Source of the DNA: Accumulibacter sp.
GTDB taxonomy: Bacteria; Pseudomonadota; Gammaproteobacteria; Burkholderiales; Rhodocyclaceae
Assembly: GCA_020049495.1 (NCBI GenBank)
Contig: JAIFKU010000029.1
Coordinates: 1-42,823 of the forward strand
DNA: 42,823 nt
Direction: 5' to 3'
Part shown: positions 1 to 10,200 of the stretch, one piece after another
Numbering within the stretch: position 1 is the stretch's first letter
Layout: each line of letters begins with the position of its first letter
Translations under genes and position numbers: made by a program
The notes under the pieces: generated by a model
Told to the model about the DNA's origin: nothing
The model's input: the letters and a program-made list of their open reading frames with translations, nothing else
The model's database searches: none

Positions 1-207
1 CTCTGGGAGCACAGGAATAATGTCGTGGAAGGCTTTACTCAACGCTACGACGTGCATCGGCTGGTTTATTTTGAGCAGCATGAAGGAATGGCGGCGGCCA
101 TTACACGGGAAAAGCAACTCAAGAAATGGAATCGCGCCTGGAAATTACGGCTGATTGAGGAACACAACCCAGAATGGCTTGATCTGTGGCCTGAGATTGT
201 TGGCTGA
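1..207 (+). CDS. GIY-YIG family endonuclease, 5' end outside window (partial)
   Basis: The frame is open from the first base and ends at TGA 205-207, leaving 68 residues; the N-terminus with the GIY-YIG motif lies upstream of the window. The visible part (EGFTQRYDVHRLVYFE, then ITREKQLKKWNRAWKLRLIE, ending NPEWLDLWPEI) is the C-terminal two thirds of the small stand-alone GIY-YIG proteins of roughly 95 residues (YhbQ/UvrC-like). It closely matches the second copy at 4817-5103, which shows what is missing. The GTG at 25 is an internal valine, not the start. Such proteins are presumed single-domain nucleases; their cellular role is not established. A palindromic repeat follows 13 bases after the stop, as it does after the second copy. 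Confidence 0.85.
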   Translation, partial: LWEHRNNVVEGFTQRYDVHRLVYFEQHEGMAAAITREKQLKKWNRAWKLRLIEEHNPEWLDLWPEIVG

Positions 208-220
208 CGACCTGGATTTC

Positions 221-296
221 CTGGATTCCCGCACCCCAGGAGTACTTCTTCAGGACGGTTTCACCTTACCTTCAGGGCGCCTGCGCGGGAATGACG
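221..296. repeat. Palindromic intergenic repeat, copy 1
   Basis: The ends are inverted: ATTCCCGC (225-232) pairs with GCGGGAAT (285-292). The interior carries CACCCCAGG and a CTTCAGGGCGC block, and the right end reads GGGAATGACG. The same order of blocks occurs in copy 2 at 5123-5217, although copy 1 has about 20 extra bases in the middle and lacks the left-hand GAAA-loop hairpin. It starts 13 bases after a GIY-YIG stop codon and ends just before the convergent LapA-domain gene. It is probably a REP/MITE-like dispersed repeat; a transcription terminator is a weaker alternative because there is no T tract. Confidence 0.7.
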
Positions 297-305
297 ATGA
301 GAGAT

Positions 306-707
306 TCAATCTGCCGATGGCTTCACACTTCCTTCGACAGCCAGCAGTTCCCGCAAACCCACATAGGGTTTTTCCTTTTCAGGTTCCGCCAGCACGGTGG
401 CAGGGGCCAGTCGCGCCAGTTCGGCAATCAACTCGTGATTGCGTTTCTGCTGTTCAGCCACTTCCTGCTCCAGATCGACGACCTGACGGCGCAGACGGGC
501 AACGGTCCACTGTCCGCGGATCACGGCGGGCGAGGACAGCAAGCCCACGATCAGCACCCCAAGACCGAGCGCCAGTAACAGCACCAGAGCCAACGACCCC
601 TCAAATTGCCAGACAGCAAGCGTTACGGCAACGGTCACATTGTTTTGCAAGGCGAAGAGGACAGCGCCGATGGCAAAAACGATACCAACAATTAGCATGA
701 GTTGCAT
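306..707 (-). CDS. LapA-domain (DUF1049) inner-membrane protein
   Basis: A 133-residue protein with two hydrophobic segments (about residues 2-20 and 38-60), followed by a charged, probably coiled-coil stretch (about 66-98; RLRRQVVDLEQEVAEQQKRN) and a hydrophilic tail. Two N-terminal transmembrane helices with a QNN turn (FALQNNVTVAV) followed by a cytoplasmic coiled coil is the LapA/DUF1049 architecture. In E. coli LapA works with LapB in controlling lipopolysaccharide synthesis; assigning that role here is inference. AGGAG stands 7 bases before the ATG. The gene is alone on its strand here, with no lapB next to it. Confidence 0.8.
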   Translation of the reverse strand: MQLMLIVGIVFAIGAVLFALQNNVTVAVTLAVWQFEGSLALVLLLALGLGVLIVGLLSSPAVIRGQWTVARLRRQVVDLEQEVAEQQKRNHELIAELARLAPATVLAEPEKEKPYVGLRELLAVEGSVKPSAD

Positions 708-830
708 TATTTACTCCTGGTCAAGCAGGGTTGCCCCGGTGAAGTGATTCTGCCCCCCTGAAATCAGATTGTATGTTCGATGCCGTACATACTTACATTT
801 GCACGCTGCTCCGGAATGACAAAGCGCAAT

Positions 831-1379
831 TCAGTCGCCCTGCCGGTAAACCACAAGCGGCTCGACGCGCACCGGTTCGCCCTCACCAGTGATCAGCACT
901 TCGCCTTCCTGAATCGTGCATTGCAGATTCATCGAGCGGGTGGCCAGACCGGCCAGCGCCTGCATGTCGTCGGACGAGAGCCGGTAGACGGAGAGGTTGG
1001 ACAGTTTTTCCAGCGTGCTGCGGTTCTGCTCCCACCAGATATCCGCCACCCGGTCGCCGTAGGAAAACACCACGACCCGGGCGGAACGCCCCGAAGCCTT
1101 GCGCAGCCAGCGTTCGTCGGGCTGTCCGACGACAATCCAGAGATCGATGACGCCGGTCAGATCCTTGCGCCACAGATCAGGCTCGTCGTCTGTCGACAGT
1201 CCCTTGCCGAATTCCAGGCGCTCATCGGCATGCAGCATGAATGCCAGCAGGCGAACCATCATCCGCGCGTCGTTTTCAGACGGATGACGCGCCAGCGTCA
1301 GCGTAAAATCCGCGTAAAGGTTGCGGTCCATGTCCGCGACCGCGAGATCGACCCTGAAAATCGTTGCCTTGAGCGCCAT
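831..1379 (-). CDS. yaeQ: YaeQ family protein
   Basis: The 182-residue product starts MALKATIFRVDLAVADMDR and carries the YaeQ signatures LTLARHPSE, RLLAFMLHADERL, TDDEPDLW, IDLWIVVGQPDE, a WW pair near residue 112 and SMNLQCTIQEGEVLI near the end. Its length equals E. coli YaeQ (about 181). The frame is open 34 codons further upstream, but family homology begins at the ATG at 1379, so that start is chosen. YaeQ has a PD-(D/E)XK nuclease-like fold; its biochemical role is unclear. It is transcribed divergently from the efflux operon. Confidence 0.9.
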   Translation of the reverse strand: MALKATIFRVDLAVADMDRNLYADFTLTLARHPSENDARMMVRLLAFMLHADERLEFGKGLSTDDEPDLWRKDLTGVIDLWIVVGQPDERWLRKASGRSARVVVFSYGDRVADIWWEQNRSTLEKLSNLSVYRLSSDDMQALAGLATRSMNLQCTIQEGEVLITGEGEPVRVEPLVVYRQGD

Positions 1380-1465
1380 CGGAAACCCGTAAGTTATGAG
1401 TTGAATGCTTATGCCGCAAACGAAGGCCGCTATACTAGCGGAAAAATGGCCCGCGTTCCGATCCG

Positions 1466-2887
1466 ATGCATCCACGTTCACTGATCCTGATTTTTGCCCC
1501 CTTCATCAGCGCACTGGCGCCGGAAGCGATCGCCTTTGGTTCGATCGACCCTTTCCGCGCGGAGGCGATCACGCCACCGCGCGCCCAACTCGCGACTATG
1601 CCGGAGAGTGGTTTTATTCCCTGCCGGTCGCTTCCCTCCGGGGCCGTCTTCGACGTCCTCGACGTGGTCGATCTGGCGCTGTGCCAGAACCCGGGTACTC
1701 ATGAGGCCTGGGCCAACGCCCGCGTGCAGGCGGCCCAGGTTGGCGTGGCCCAGTCGGCCTTCCTGCCCGGACTTGACGGCAAGGCGAGCGTCAGCCGGCT
1801 GCGCAGCGAAGGAGACACGGCCACTCAGCACAACGCCTCGCTCACCCTCTCCTGGCTGCTCTACGACTTTGGCGCGCGTTCGGCCAACCTTGAAAACGCC
1901 CGGCAACTGCTCAGCGCCGCAGCCTCGACGCTCGACGCCACGGTGCAAACCGTCTTTCTCAACGCGCTGCAGTCCTACTACAACACGCAGGCCGCCCGTG
2001 CCGCAGTGACCGCCGCACTCGAATCGGAAAAGGCCAGCCGCGAAAGCCTGTCTGCCGCCGAAGTGCGCTACCGGGTCGGCACCGGCACCCCGGCCGACCG
2101 TCTCCAGGCGCAAACGGCCTGGTCGCAGGCTGCGCTCAACCGCATCAAGGCCGAGGGTGTGCTCAAGACGGCATTCGGTACCCTGGCCAACGTCATGGGG
2201 CTCGATGCCAGCCTGCCGCTCCGGCTCGCCGACATTCCCGACACGCTGCCCGGAGCAGCCTTCGAACGCGACAAGCGCGATATCGACGCCCTGATTGCCG
2301 AGGCGCGCGAGCGCCGCCCCGATCTGCGGGCCGCCGAGGCCCAGCTCAAGGCTGCGCAGTCGACGGTCGATTTCACGCGCTCGTCCGGCTTGCCGACGCT
2401 ATCGCTCGGAACCGGACCGGCCTGGCAGGGAACGAGCGGCAACGGTGGGAATTTCAGCAGCCACAGCAGTTCGATCGGCCTGACGCTGACGCTGCCGATC
2501 TTTTCCGGCTTCAATACCACCTACAAAGTACGTTCGGCGCAGGCCAGGGCCGAAGTGGCCGGTGCGCAGCGCGACAGCCTGCATCTGCAGGTGGCGCTCG
2601 ACGTGTGGACGGCGTATCAGAGCCTGACCACCGCCAGTCAGACGATCAGCACCAGCGCCGACCTGCTGGCCAGCGCCGAACAATCCGAACGCGTCGCCCT
2701 CGGCCGTTACAAGGCCGGTGTCGGCAGCATCCTTGATGTACTCAACGCCCAGAGCGCGCTGGCTGCGGCCCGCCTGCAGCGCATCCAGGCAATGCTTGAC
2801 TGGCGCGTCGCGCGCGCCGCGCTGGCCAAGGCCGTTGGCGCGCTCGACAGCAGCCTGTTGAACCCTGCCGGAAGCACAAAACCATGA
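1466..2887 (+). CDS. tolC: TolC-family outer-membrane efflux channel
   Basis: The 473-residue protein begins with a Sec signal peptide (hydrophobic residues 5-22, likely cleavage after AIA at 23). Two outer-membrane-efflux-protein repeats follow (about 55-250 and 275-460), with the alternating Ala/Gln/Leu helices of the TolC tunnel and the usual C-terminal motif LGRYKAGVGSILDVLNAQSA. It should form the trimeric outer-membrane duct for the adaptor and ABC pump encoded just downstream. Its stop overlaps the adaptor start by 4 bases (ATGA at 2884-2887), so the genes are translationally coupled. There is no strong Shine-Dalgarno before the ATG at 1466; a TATACT at 1431-1436 could be its -10 box. 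Confidence 0.9.
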   Translation: MHPRSLILIFAPFISALAPEAIAFGSIDPFRAEAITPPRAQLATMPESGFIPCRSLPSGAVFDVLDVVDLALCQNPGTHEAWANARVQAAQVGVAQSAFLPGLDGKASVSRLRSEGDTATQHNASLTLSWLLYDFGARSANLENARQLLSAAASTLDATVQTVFLNALQSYYNTQAARAAVTAALESEKASRESLSAAEVRYRVGTGTPADRLQAQTAWSQAALNRIKAEGVLKTAFGTLANVMGLDASLPLRLADIPDTLPGAAFERDKRDIDALIAEARERRPDLRAAEAQLKAAQSTVDFTRSSGLPTLSLGTGPAWQGTSGNGGNFSSHSSSIGLTLTLPIFSGFNTTYKVRSAQARAEVAGAQRDSLHLQVALDVWTAYQSLTTASQTISTSADLLASAEQSERVALGRYKAGVGSILDVLNAQSALAAARLQRIQAMLDWRVARAALAKAVGALDSSLLNPAGSTKP

Positions 2888-4079
2888 AACCGATCGTCAA
2901 GAAAACCCTTTTCGCTAGCCTTGCGCTGGCCATCCTTGCTGGCGGTTTCTTCGGGTATCGCAGCAGCACCGCCCTGCTCCCCGAGCAACGCTACCGGATA
3001 CAGACCGTCGAAAAGGGCGATCTGGTGCAAACCGTTTCGGCCAACGGCACACTCAACCCGGTGGTCCTGGTCAACGTGGGCACGCAGGTGTCCGGCACGG
3101 TCACCCGGCTCTTCGTCGATTTCAACGACAAGGTTGTAAAAAACCAGCCCCTGCTCGAACTTGACCGTTCGCTGCTGGCTGCGCAGGCCCGGCAATCCGC
3201 GGCCAGCGTCAACAACATCCTGGCGTCGCTGGATCTGGCGCGGGCCAGCGAAGCCCGGATGAAGTCGCTGTTCGAGCAGGAATACGTTTCGCGCCAGGAA
3301 CTCGATCAGGCCGTGCAGGCGCGCAAATCGGCCGAAGCCCAGTTGGCGCAGTCCAGGGCCGCTGCCGACAAGGATCAGGTGAACCTCAATTACACGATCA
3401 TCCGCTCACCCGTTTCCGGCATCGTCGTCGATCGTGTGGTCGATCTCGGACAGACCGTCGCCGCCAGCCTGCAAACCCCGACGCTGATCAAGATCGCCCA
3501 GGATCTCTCCGAAATGCGCATCGATTCGAGCTTCGCCGAGGCCGACATCGGCAAGATCAAGGAAGGCCAGAAGGTGCGGTTTACGGTCGATGCATTCCCC
3601 GACCGCTCCTTCACCGGCCAGGTACAACAAATCCGGATGAACGCCACGGTGACTCAGAACGTGGTTACCTACAACGTCCGCGTTTCGCTGGAAAACCCGG
3701 ATCAGATCCTGCTGCCGGGCATGACGGCCTACGTCAATATCGCCGTCGCGCGGCGTGACGACGTGTTGATGGTGCCGAACTCGGCCCTGCGCTTCAAGCC
3801 GGCCGATGCCGATGAAAAATCGGCTGACAAGGCCGAAGCGAACGGCTCGCGCGCCTCCGGAGAGAGCCGTGGCAAGGGGCGCAAGCGCGACAACAACAGC
3901 GGCACCGTCTACGTAATCGACGGCAAGGAACTGAAAGCGGTCAACGTGCAGATCGGCATTACCGACAACCGTAACACGGAAATTACCGGCGGCGATCTGA
4001 AGCCGGGGGTCCGCGTGGTGGTCGGCGACAATCCGGCTAGCGTCAACAAACCCAGCAGCGTCGGCATGAGGCTGTTCTG

Positions 4080-4080
<1 letters not shown>
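2884..4080 (+). CDS. macA: MacA-type periplasmic adaptor of an ABC efflux pump
   Basis: The 398-residue membrane fusion protein has an N-terminal anchor or signal (about 7-24), a split biotinyl-lipoyl domain (VSANGTLNPVVLVNVGTQVSG and NYTIIRSPVSGIVVDR), a coiled-coil hairpin (about 95-165) and a beta-barrel region (about 215-300). This is the HlyD/MacA arrangement linking an inner-membrane ABC transporter to TolC. An unusual charged low-complexity insert (about residues 305-338, rich in K, D, S and G) sits before the membrane-proximal domain (TVYVIDGKELKAVNVQIG). The gene overlaps tolC by 4 bases and the ATPase gene by 1 base. The substrate (macrolide, peptide or other) cannot be told from sequence. 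Confidence 0.9.
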
Positions 4081-4808
<728 letters not shown>

Positions 4809-4816
4809 ACCGGCCA

Positions 4817-5103
4817 ATGAAACAGCCATGCATCTATATTCTCGCCAACCGGAAAACGGAACGTTTTACACGGGTGCCACCTCCAATCTCGTGCAGCGTG
4901 TCTGGCAGCACAAGAGCGAACTTGCCGAAGGTTTCACCAAAAAGTACGCGGTGTACACACTTGTCTGGTTCGAAGTTCATGAAACGATGGAATCGGCAAT
5001 TGCGCGCGAGAAAGCCATCAAGGAGTGGAAGCGCGCTTGGAAACTCCAGCTAATCGAGTCGACGAACCCACAATGGCGAGATCTATACGGGGAAATTGTG
5101 TAA
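4817..5103 (+). pseudogene. GIY-YIG family endonuclease, frameshifted
   Basis: The natural start, ATG 4817, reads MKQPCIYILANRK, the first half of the GIY-YIG domain (YIL in place of GIY). The rest, NGTFYTGATSNLVQRVWQHK to NPQWRDLYGEIV, is in another frame ending at TAA 5101-5103. The two halves join in frame if one A is added to the run AAAA at 4853-4856, giving 95 residues, the normal family size. So a single-base loss in a homopolymer breaks the gene, or the sequence has an error there. An internal ATG at 4828 gives a 91-residue frame, but its first residues do not match the family. It lies inside the efflux operon and is followed by a palindromic repeat. Confidence 0.8.
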
Positions 5104-5122
5104 TGCACATGCTTGCCAGACT

Positions 5123-5217
5123 GTCATCCCGGCGAAAGCCGGGATCCAGACCACCAACGTTCATGGATTCTGGCACCCCAAGGGTATTTCCTTCGGGGCG
5201 CTTTCGCCGGAATGACG
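5123..5217. repeat. Palindromic intergenic repeat, copy 2
   Basis: A roughly 95-base element bounded by near-perfect inverted ends: GTCATCCCGGCGAAAG (5123-5138) against CTTTCGCCGGAATGAC (5201-5216), 15 of 16 complementary. The left end also folds locally (ATCCCGGC, GAAA loop, GCCGGGAT at 5126-5145). The interior GGCACCCCAAGGGTA and CTTCGGGGCGC blocks match copy 1. It begins 19 bases after the GIY-YIG pseudogene and ends 25 bases before the permease start, so it lies in the 5' region of that gene and may form a large hairpin in the operon mRNA. REP/MITE-like; no flanking target duplication was identified. Confidence 0.8.
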
Positions 5218-5242
5218 AAGTTGACTGTGGGAAGAATCAACC

Positions 5243-6466
<1,224 letters not shown>

Positions 6467-6505
6467 TCAGACGCCGCTCAACAATCACCCGACAAATCAA
6501 TCACC

Positions 6506-7027
6506 ATGCCTATCTACAGCCTCGGAACCCACACCCCGCAAATCGATCCGCAAAGCTGGATCGCCCCCAACGCCATCGTCATCGGCCAGGTGCAACTGGG
6601 CCGAAACGCCTCGATCTGGTGGAGCTGCACCGTGCGCGGCGACACCGACCGGATCATTATCGGTGAAGACACCAACATCCAGGATGGCTCGGTTCTCCAT
6701 ACCAACCGTGGAATCGGGCTGGTCATCGGCAACAAGGTCACCGTCGCGCACGGGGTCATGCTGCACGGCTGCACCATCGGCGACGGATCGCTGATCGGCA
6801 TCGGCGCCATCGTGCTCAACCGGGCGGTGATCGGCAGGAACTCGCTGGTCGCCGCCAACACCCTGATCCCGGAGGGCAAGATTTTCCCGGAACACTCGCT
6901 GATCATGGGCTCGCCGGGCAAGGTCGTGCGCCAGTTGAGCGACGAGGAACTCGCCCGACTGCCCGGCAGCGCCGAGCGTTATGTGCTGAACTGGCAGCGC
7001 TATCAGCGCGAGCTTGTCGAACTCTGA
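6506..7027 (+). CDS. Gamma-carbonic anhydrase family (left-handed beta-helix) protein
   Basis: A 173-residue protein built of hexapeptide repeats, with the three zinc-ligand histidines of the gamma-class carbonic anhydrase fold (SVLHTNRG, VAHG, MLHG, about residues 70-97) and the family ending SLIMGSPGKVVRQLSDEE. It resembles YrdA/PaaY/CaiE-type proteins, some of which hydrate CO2 while others act as thioesterases or have no known activity. It begins 39 bases after the permease stop and may be read from the same transcript. No clear ribosome-binding site precedes the ATG. It converges on the TRAP operon with only 7 bases between stop codons. Confidence 0.9.
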   Translation: MPIYSLGTHTPQIDPQSWIAPNAIVIGQVQLGRNASIWWSCTVRGDTDRIIIGEDTNIQDGSVLHTNRGIGLVIGNKVTVAHGVMLHGCTIGDGSLIGIGAIVLNRAVIGRNSLVAANTLIPEGKIFPEHSLIMGSPGKVVRQLSDEELARLPGSAERYVLNWQRYQRELVEL

Positions 7028-7034
7028 TCCGGTG

Positions 7035-7574
7035 TCAGTGGTTCAGATCTTCCTTGCCTTGGCCGATGGCAATCGCCGGATTCACGATCGCGGATAGCTC
7101 GAGATACATGTTCTTGAGCGTGTACAGGACCATAATCGTGCCGGTAATCGGCATGCAGGCATAGAGCCACTTCTTCGACATGGCAAAGGCCGTGGTCTGC
7201 TCTTCGGTCTGAATAAAGAGATCGAACGCGTACTTGAGGAAGACCACAATGAAGATCAGGGACATCGACTCGACGATCAGACGATAGGCGAAGCGGCCAC
7301 GGACGCTCGGAATGTACTTTGAAATCCAGTCACCGACGGAGAAATGGCTGTGTGTCACCCACACCGCCGCCGCACCGTAGAAGATCAATGCCCCGTAGAG
7401 CAGTTCCAGGATCTCGTCGAACCAGTGCATCGACATGAACGGGATGAAACGGACGACGATGCTCAGCGTCAGGATGAAGGTAATGGCGACAAAGAGAGCG
7501 ATGCAGACCCATTCCAGGACCAGGATCAGCCCCTTGTCGAGGCGGTTCAGTGTGCTCAGGACGTTTTGTTTCAT
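7035..7574 (-). CDS. dctQ: TRAP transporter small membrane subunit (DctQ)
   Basis: A 179-residue protein with four transmembrane helices (about 17-40, 50-70, 90-112, 130-155) and the DctQ motifs MHWFDEILELLYGALIFYGA and HFSVGDW. DctQ subunits join the large permease DctM in sodium-driven TRAP uptake of C4-dicarboxylates and other organic acids. Two ATGs are in frame; the second (7574) is chosen because AGGA lies 8 bases before it, against only 2 bases before the first (7580). It is last in the operon, after dctM; the more usual order is dctP-dctQ-dctM. Confidence 0.9.
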   Translation of the reverse strand: MKQNVLSTLNRLDKGLILVLEWVCIALFVAITFILTLSIVVRFIPFMSMHWFDEILELLYGALIFYGAAAVWVTHSHFSVGDWISKYIPSVRGRFAYRLIVESMSLIFIVVFLKYAFDLFIQTEEQTTAFAMSKKWLYACMPITGTIMVLYTLKNMYLELSAIVNPAIAIGQGKEDLNH

Positions 7575-7608
7575 GATCATATTCCTTGGTTTGTCGGTAA
7601 CGCGGAGT

Positions 7609-8898
7609 TCAACTGATCGGGCCCATGACGTAGTTGGGTAGCCAGAGGGCGATTTCCGGCACGAAGGCGCACAGGATGGTCACCAGCAGGATGGCGATCA
7701 GATACGGCATGCACTCATAGGCCAGTTTCCACAGGCCGATCTTGGCGAAGCTCTCGACGGCGAAGAGGCACATGCCGACCGGTGGTGTCAGATTTCCGAC
7801 CATGATCAGCAGCGTCATGACGACACCGAAGTTCACCATGTCGATGCCGAACAGCGGGCACAGTTTCATGAAAATCGGCAAGGTGATGAGGAAGATCGCA
7901 TTGCCGTCGAGGAAACAACCAAGCATCAGGATGATGGCGATGACGATCCAGAGGAAGGCCGTCGCCGAGGCACCCATCGCCGTCAATTGCATGATCAACG
8001 CATCCGGGATGCGCTCGAAAATCGTGAACCAGCCGAAAAAATTGGCGGTGGCAATGATGAACATCAGGCCGCAGGTTTGCTTGAGCGAGGCAAAGAGGAT
8101 CGCCGGCAGCGCCTTGAACGTGAGATCCCTGTACAGGAAGCCCAGCGCGGCAGCATACAGCGTGGCGACCACGGCCGCTTCAGTCGGCGTGAAATAGCCG
8201 GTCATGATGCCGCCGATGATGATCACCGGCGTCATCAGCGGCAGGAAAGCCGCATACGTGCTGTCGATGATTTCACGCAGGTTGGCGCGCGGATCTTTTG
8301 GCAGGCCGCGCGGTCCGGCCATTATCCAGATGGCGATCATCATGGCGAGACCCATGATGACGCCCGGAACGGCGCCGGCGAGAAAGAGGCGGCTGACCGA
8401 TACCGAGGTGATCGCGCCATAGAGTACGAAGGGAATCGACGGCGGGATGACCGGGCCGATGGTCGAGGCGCCGGCGACGATGGCCGCCGAGATCTTCGGC
8501 GGATAGCCCGCGTCCACCATGGCGCGATGCTGGATCTGCCCCAGGCCTGCGGCGTCGGCAACGGCCGAGCCGGACATGCCGGAAAAAATCATCGACGAGA
8601 CAACGCTGACCTGGCCGACGCCACCGGGCACATGGCCGACCAGCGCACGGGCGAAACGGAAAAGGCGCTCGGTGGTCCCGCCCGTATTCATCAGGTTGCC
8701 GGCAAGGATGAAGAAGGGGATGGCCAGCAGGGTAAACCCGGTGGTCCCGGAATACATGCGCTGCGGCAGCATGGCCAGGAAACTGACTTGTCCTTGCGCA
8801 ACAAAGAAAACAACGGCGGTCAGGCCGATGGCGACGGCGATGGGCACGTCAATCATCAGCATCACGAGCAACACCGTGAAGATTGAAAGGGTCAGCAT
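7609..8898 (-). CDS. dctM: TRAP transporter large permease (DctM)
   Basis: The 429-residue membrane protein has about 12 hydrophobic segments and DctM-family motifs: AIPFFILAGNLMNTGG, FSGMSGSAVADAAGLG, GASTIGPVIPPSIPFVLYGA, GYFTPTEAAVVA and LTPPVGMCLF. It is the ion- and substrate-translocating subunit of a TRAP transporter. GAGG precedes the ATG by 7 bases. It lies between dctP (upstream, separated by a terminator-like hairpin) and dctQ (34 bases downstream), so the three genes form one transport operon. The substrate is not predictable in detail; a carboxylic acid is likely. Confidence 0.95.
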   Translation of the reverse strand: MLTLSIFTVLLVMLMIDVPIAVAIGLTAVVFFVAQGQVSFLAMLPQRMYSGTTGFTLLAIPFFILAGNLMNTGGTTERLFRFARALVGHVPGGVGQVSVVSSMIFSGMSGSAVADAAGLGQIQHRAMVDAGYPPKISAAIVAGASTIGPVIPPSIPFVLYGAITSVSVSRLFLAGAVPGVIMGLAMMIAIWIMAGPRGLPKDPRANLREIIDSTYAAFLPLMTPVIIIGGIMTGYFTPTEAAVVATLYAAALGFLYRDLTFKALPAILFASLKQTCGLMFIIATANFFGWFTIFERIPDALIMQLTAMGASATAFLWIVIAIILMLGCFLDGNAIFLITLPIFMKLCPLFGIDMVNFGVVMTLLIMVGNLTPPVGMCLFAVESFAKIGLWKLAYECMPYLIAILLVTILCAFVPEIALWLPNYVMGPIS

Positions 8899-8957
8899 GA
8901 AAATACCTCTAAGACGTCTGAATCCGTACCAGGAGTTGAAAGCGAGGGTGCGCAGAT

Positions 8958-8992
8958 ATAAAAAAGGCGGGGCATCGTCTGGACGTCCCGCC
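8958..8992 (-). terminator. Intercistronic terminator/attenuator between dctP and dctM
   Basis: On the minus strand GGCGGG (8992-8987) pairs with CCCGCC (8971-8966) across a 15-base loop and is followed by six T residues. It starts 18 bases after the dctP stop and lies before dctM. Partial termination here would leave more mRNA for the periplasmic binding protein than for the membrane subunits, a common arrangement for binding-protein-dependent transporters. Confidence 0.7.
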
Positions 8993-9010
8993 GTTCCTGC
9001 ACAGCCGTGT

Positions 9011-9991
9011 TTATTTCTTATCGGCCTTCGCTACCATGTCCATAAAGCGCTTGAAGTTGTCGGCGCCAACACGGGCCTTGACCTTGTCCCAGGCCGGACC
9101 CATTGCAGCTTTCCACGGAGCCAGATCAGGACGGGCAACCTTGATGCCCTTGGTCGTCTCAAGATCCTTGAGCTGGGTCGCTTCGTTGTCACGCAGCATC
9201 TTGCGTGCCCCCTTGGCGGCGGCCATCGACTCTTCAGTCACGATCTTCTGTTGCGCCGGAGTCAGCTTGTCCCAACTCTTCTTGTTAACCACGTGCACCA
9301 TCGAGCTGTAGGTGTAGTTGAGAATCGTCATGTACGGCTGTGTTTCGTAGATCTTCAGGTCGTAGATGGTACCGATCGGGTTTTCCTGACCATCAACGAC
9401 GCCGGTCTTCATGGCCATCACGAGTTCGGAAAAGGCAATGGTCACGGCATTGCCACCCGCGGCTTCAACGAAGGCCTGATAGGCAAAAGACGGCGGGGTG
9501 CGAATCTTCATACCCTTGAGTTCGGCCGGAACCAGCACCGGCTTCTTGGAGTTGGTCAACTGACGGAAGCCCCATTCCCAATCGGAAATATGAACCAGAT
9601 TCTTCTTCAGCAGTTCAGGTGCAGCCCAGGCCTTGAAGTCGCCATCTATGATCTTGTCAGCCATGGCGTAATTCTTGAAGGCAAACGGCGTGCTGATCAC
9701 ATCGTAGAACGGTAGGTGCTTGGCCAGTTGATCCTGACCCGGCAGAGCCATATCAACGGCACCGATCAGGACCTGTTCGAGCACTTCAGGCGGCGAGCCC
9801 AGCGCGTTGTTGCCAAACAGCGATATTTTGACTTCGCCATTCGTGCGCTTTTCAACGTTGGCCTTGAAGGCCATGGCGGCGATGCCACACGGATGCGTAT
9901 CCGACGCAAAGTGGCCCAGCTTGAGTTCAACAGCCGAAAATGCACAGGTCGAAGCAAAAGCCAGCAACATTGCCAATGATAATTTCCTCAT
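9011..9991 (-). CDS. dctP: TRAP transporter periplasmic solute-binding protein (DctP)
   Basis: A 326-residue DctP-type binding protein. The Sec signal peptide is MRKLSLAMLLAFASTCAFS, with likely cleavage near AFSA. The mature part begins VELKLGHFASDTHP and includes the family's ligand-binding segment MKIRTPPSFAYQAFVEAAGG followed by VVDGQENP. The frame stays open 21 codons upstream, but a strong AGGGGAG precedes the ATG at 9991 and the signal peptide fits only there. It is first in the operon, behind a good sigma-70 promoter (10123-10150), and is separated from dctM by a hairpin with a T tract. Confidence 0.93.
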   Translation of the reverse strand: MRKLSLAMLLAFASTCAFSAVELKLGHFASDTHPCGIAAMAFKANVEKRTNGEVKISLFGNNALGSPPEVLEQVLIGAVDMALPGQDQLAKHLPFYDVISTPFAFKNYAMADKIIDGDFKAWAAPELLKKNLVHISDWEWGFRQLTNSKKPVLVPAELKGMKIRTPPSFAYQAFVEAAGGNAVTIAFSELVMAMKTGVVDGQENPIGTIYDLKIYETQPYMTILNYTYSSMVHVVNKKSWDKLTPAQQKIVTEESMAAAKGARKMLRDNEATQLKDLETTKGIKVARPDLAPWKAAMGPAWDKVKARVGADNFKRFMDMVAKADKK

Positions 9992-10122
9992 CGTTTCTCT
10001 CCCCTTGTTTACACCAATCGGAGCACGGCGTGCAATGCAACACATGAACCGCACGTGCAGTTAATAACAACACCCGGCAATTCGCCAACAGCCGATATGC
10101 CGGACAGGCAAATCAAAATCGG

Positions 10123-10150
10123 AGTATATGGCTTACGCCAAGCATGTCAA
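10123..10150 (-). promoter_or_regulatory. Sigma-70 promoter for the TRAP operon
   Basis: Read on the minus strand: -35 TTGACA (10150-10145), a 16-base spacer, then -10 TATACT (10128-10123). Transcription would begin near 10116, giving a leader of about 125 bases before dctP. The match to consensus is strong, although the spacer is one base shorter than the ideal 17. Confidence 0.65.
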
Positions 10151-10200
10151 GTGGCCTGACCGAAAAAAAGGCCCTTTTCAGTTCTCTCCGGTGTCCCGAC

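Noticed and set aside
8519-9715. 398-residue open frame on the plus strand across the TRAP genes
   Set aside because: It is antisense to dctM and dctP, crosses their intergenic terminator and has no recognisable domain.
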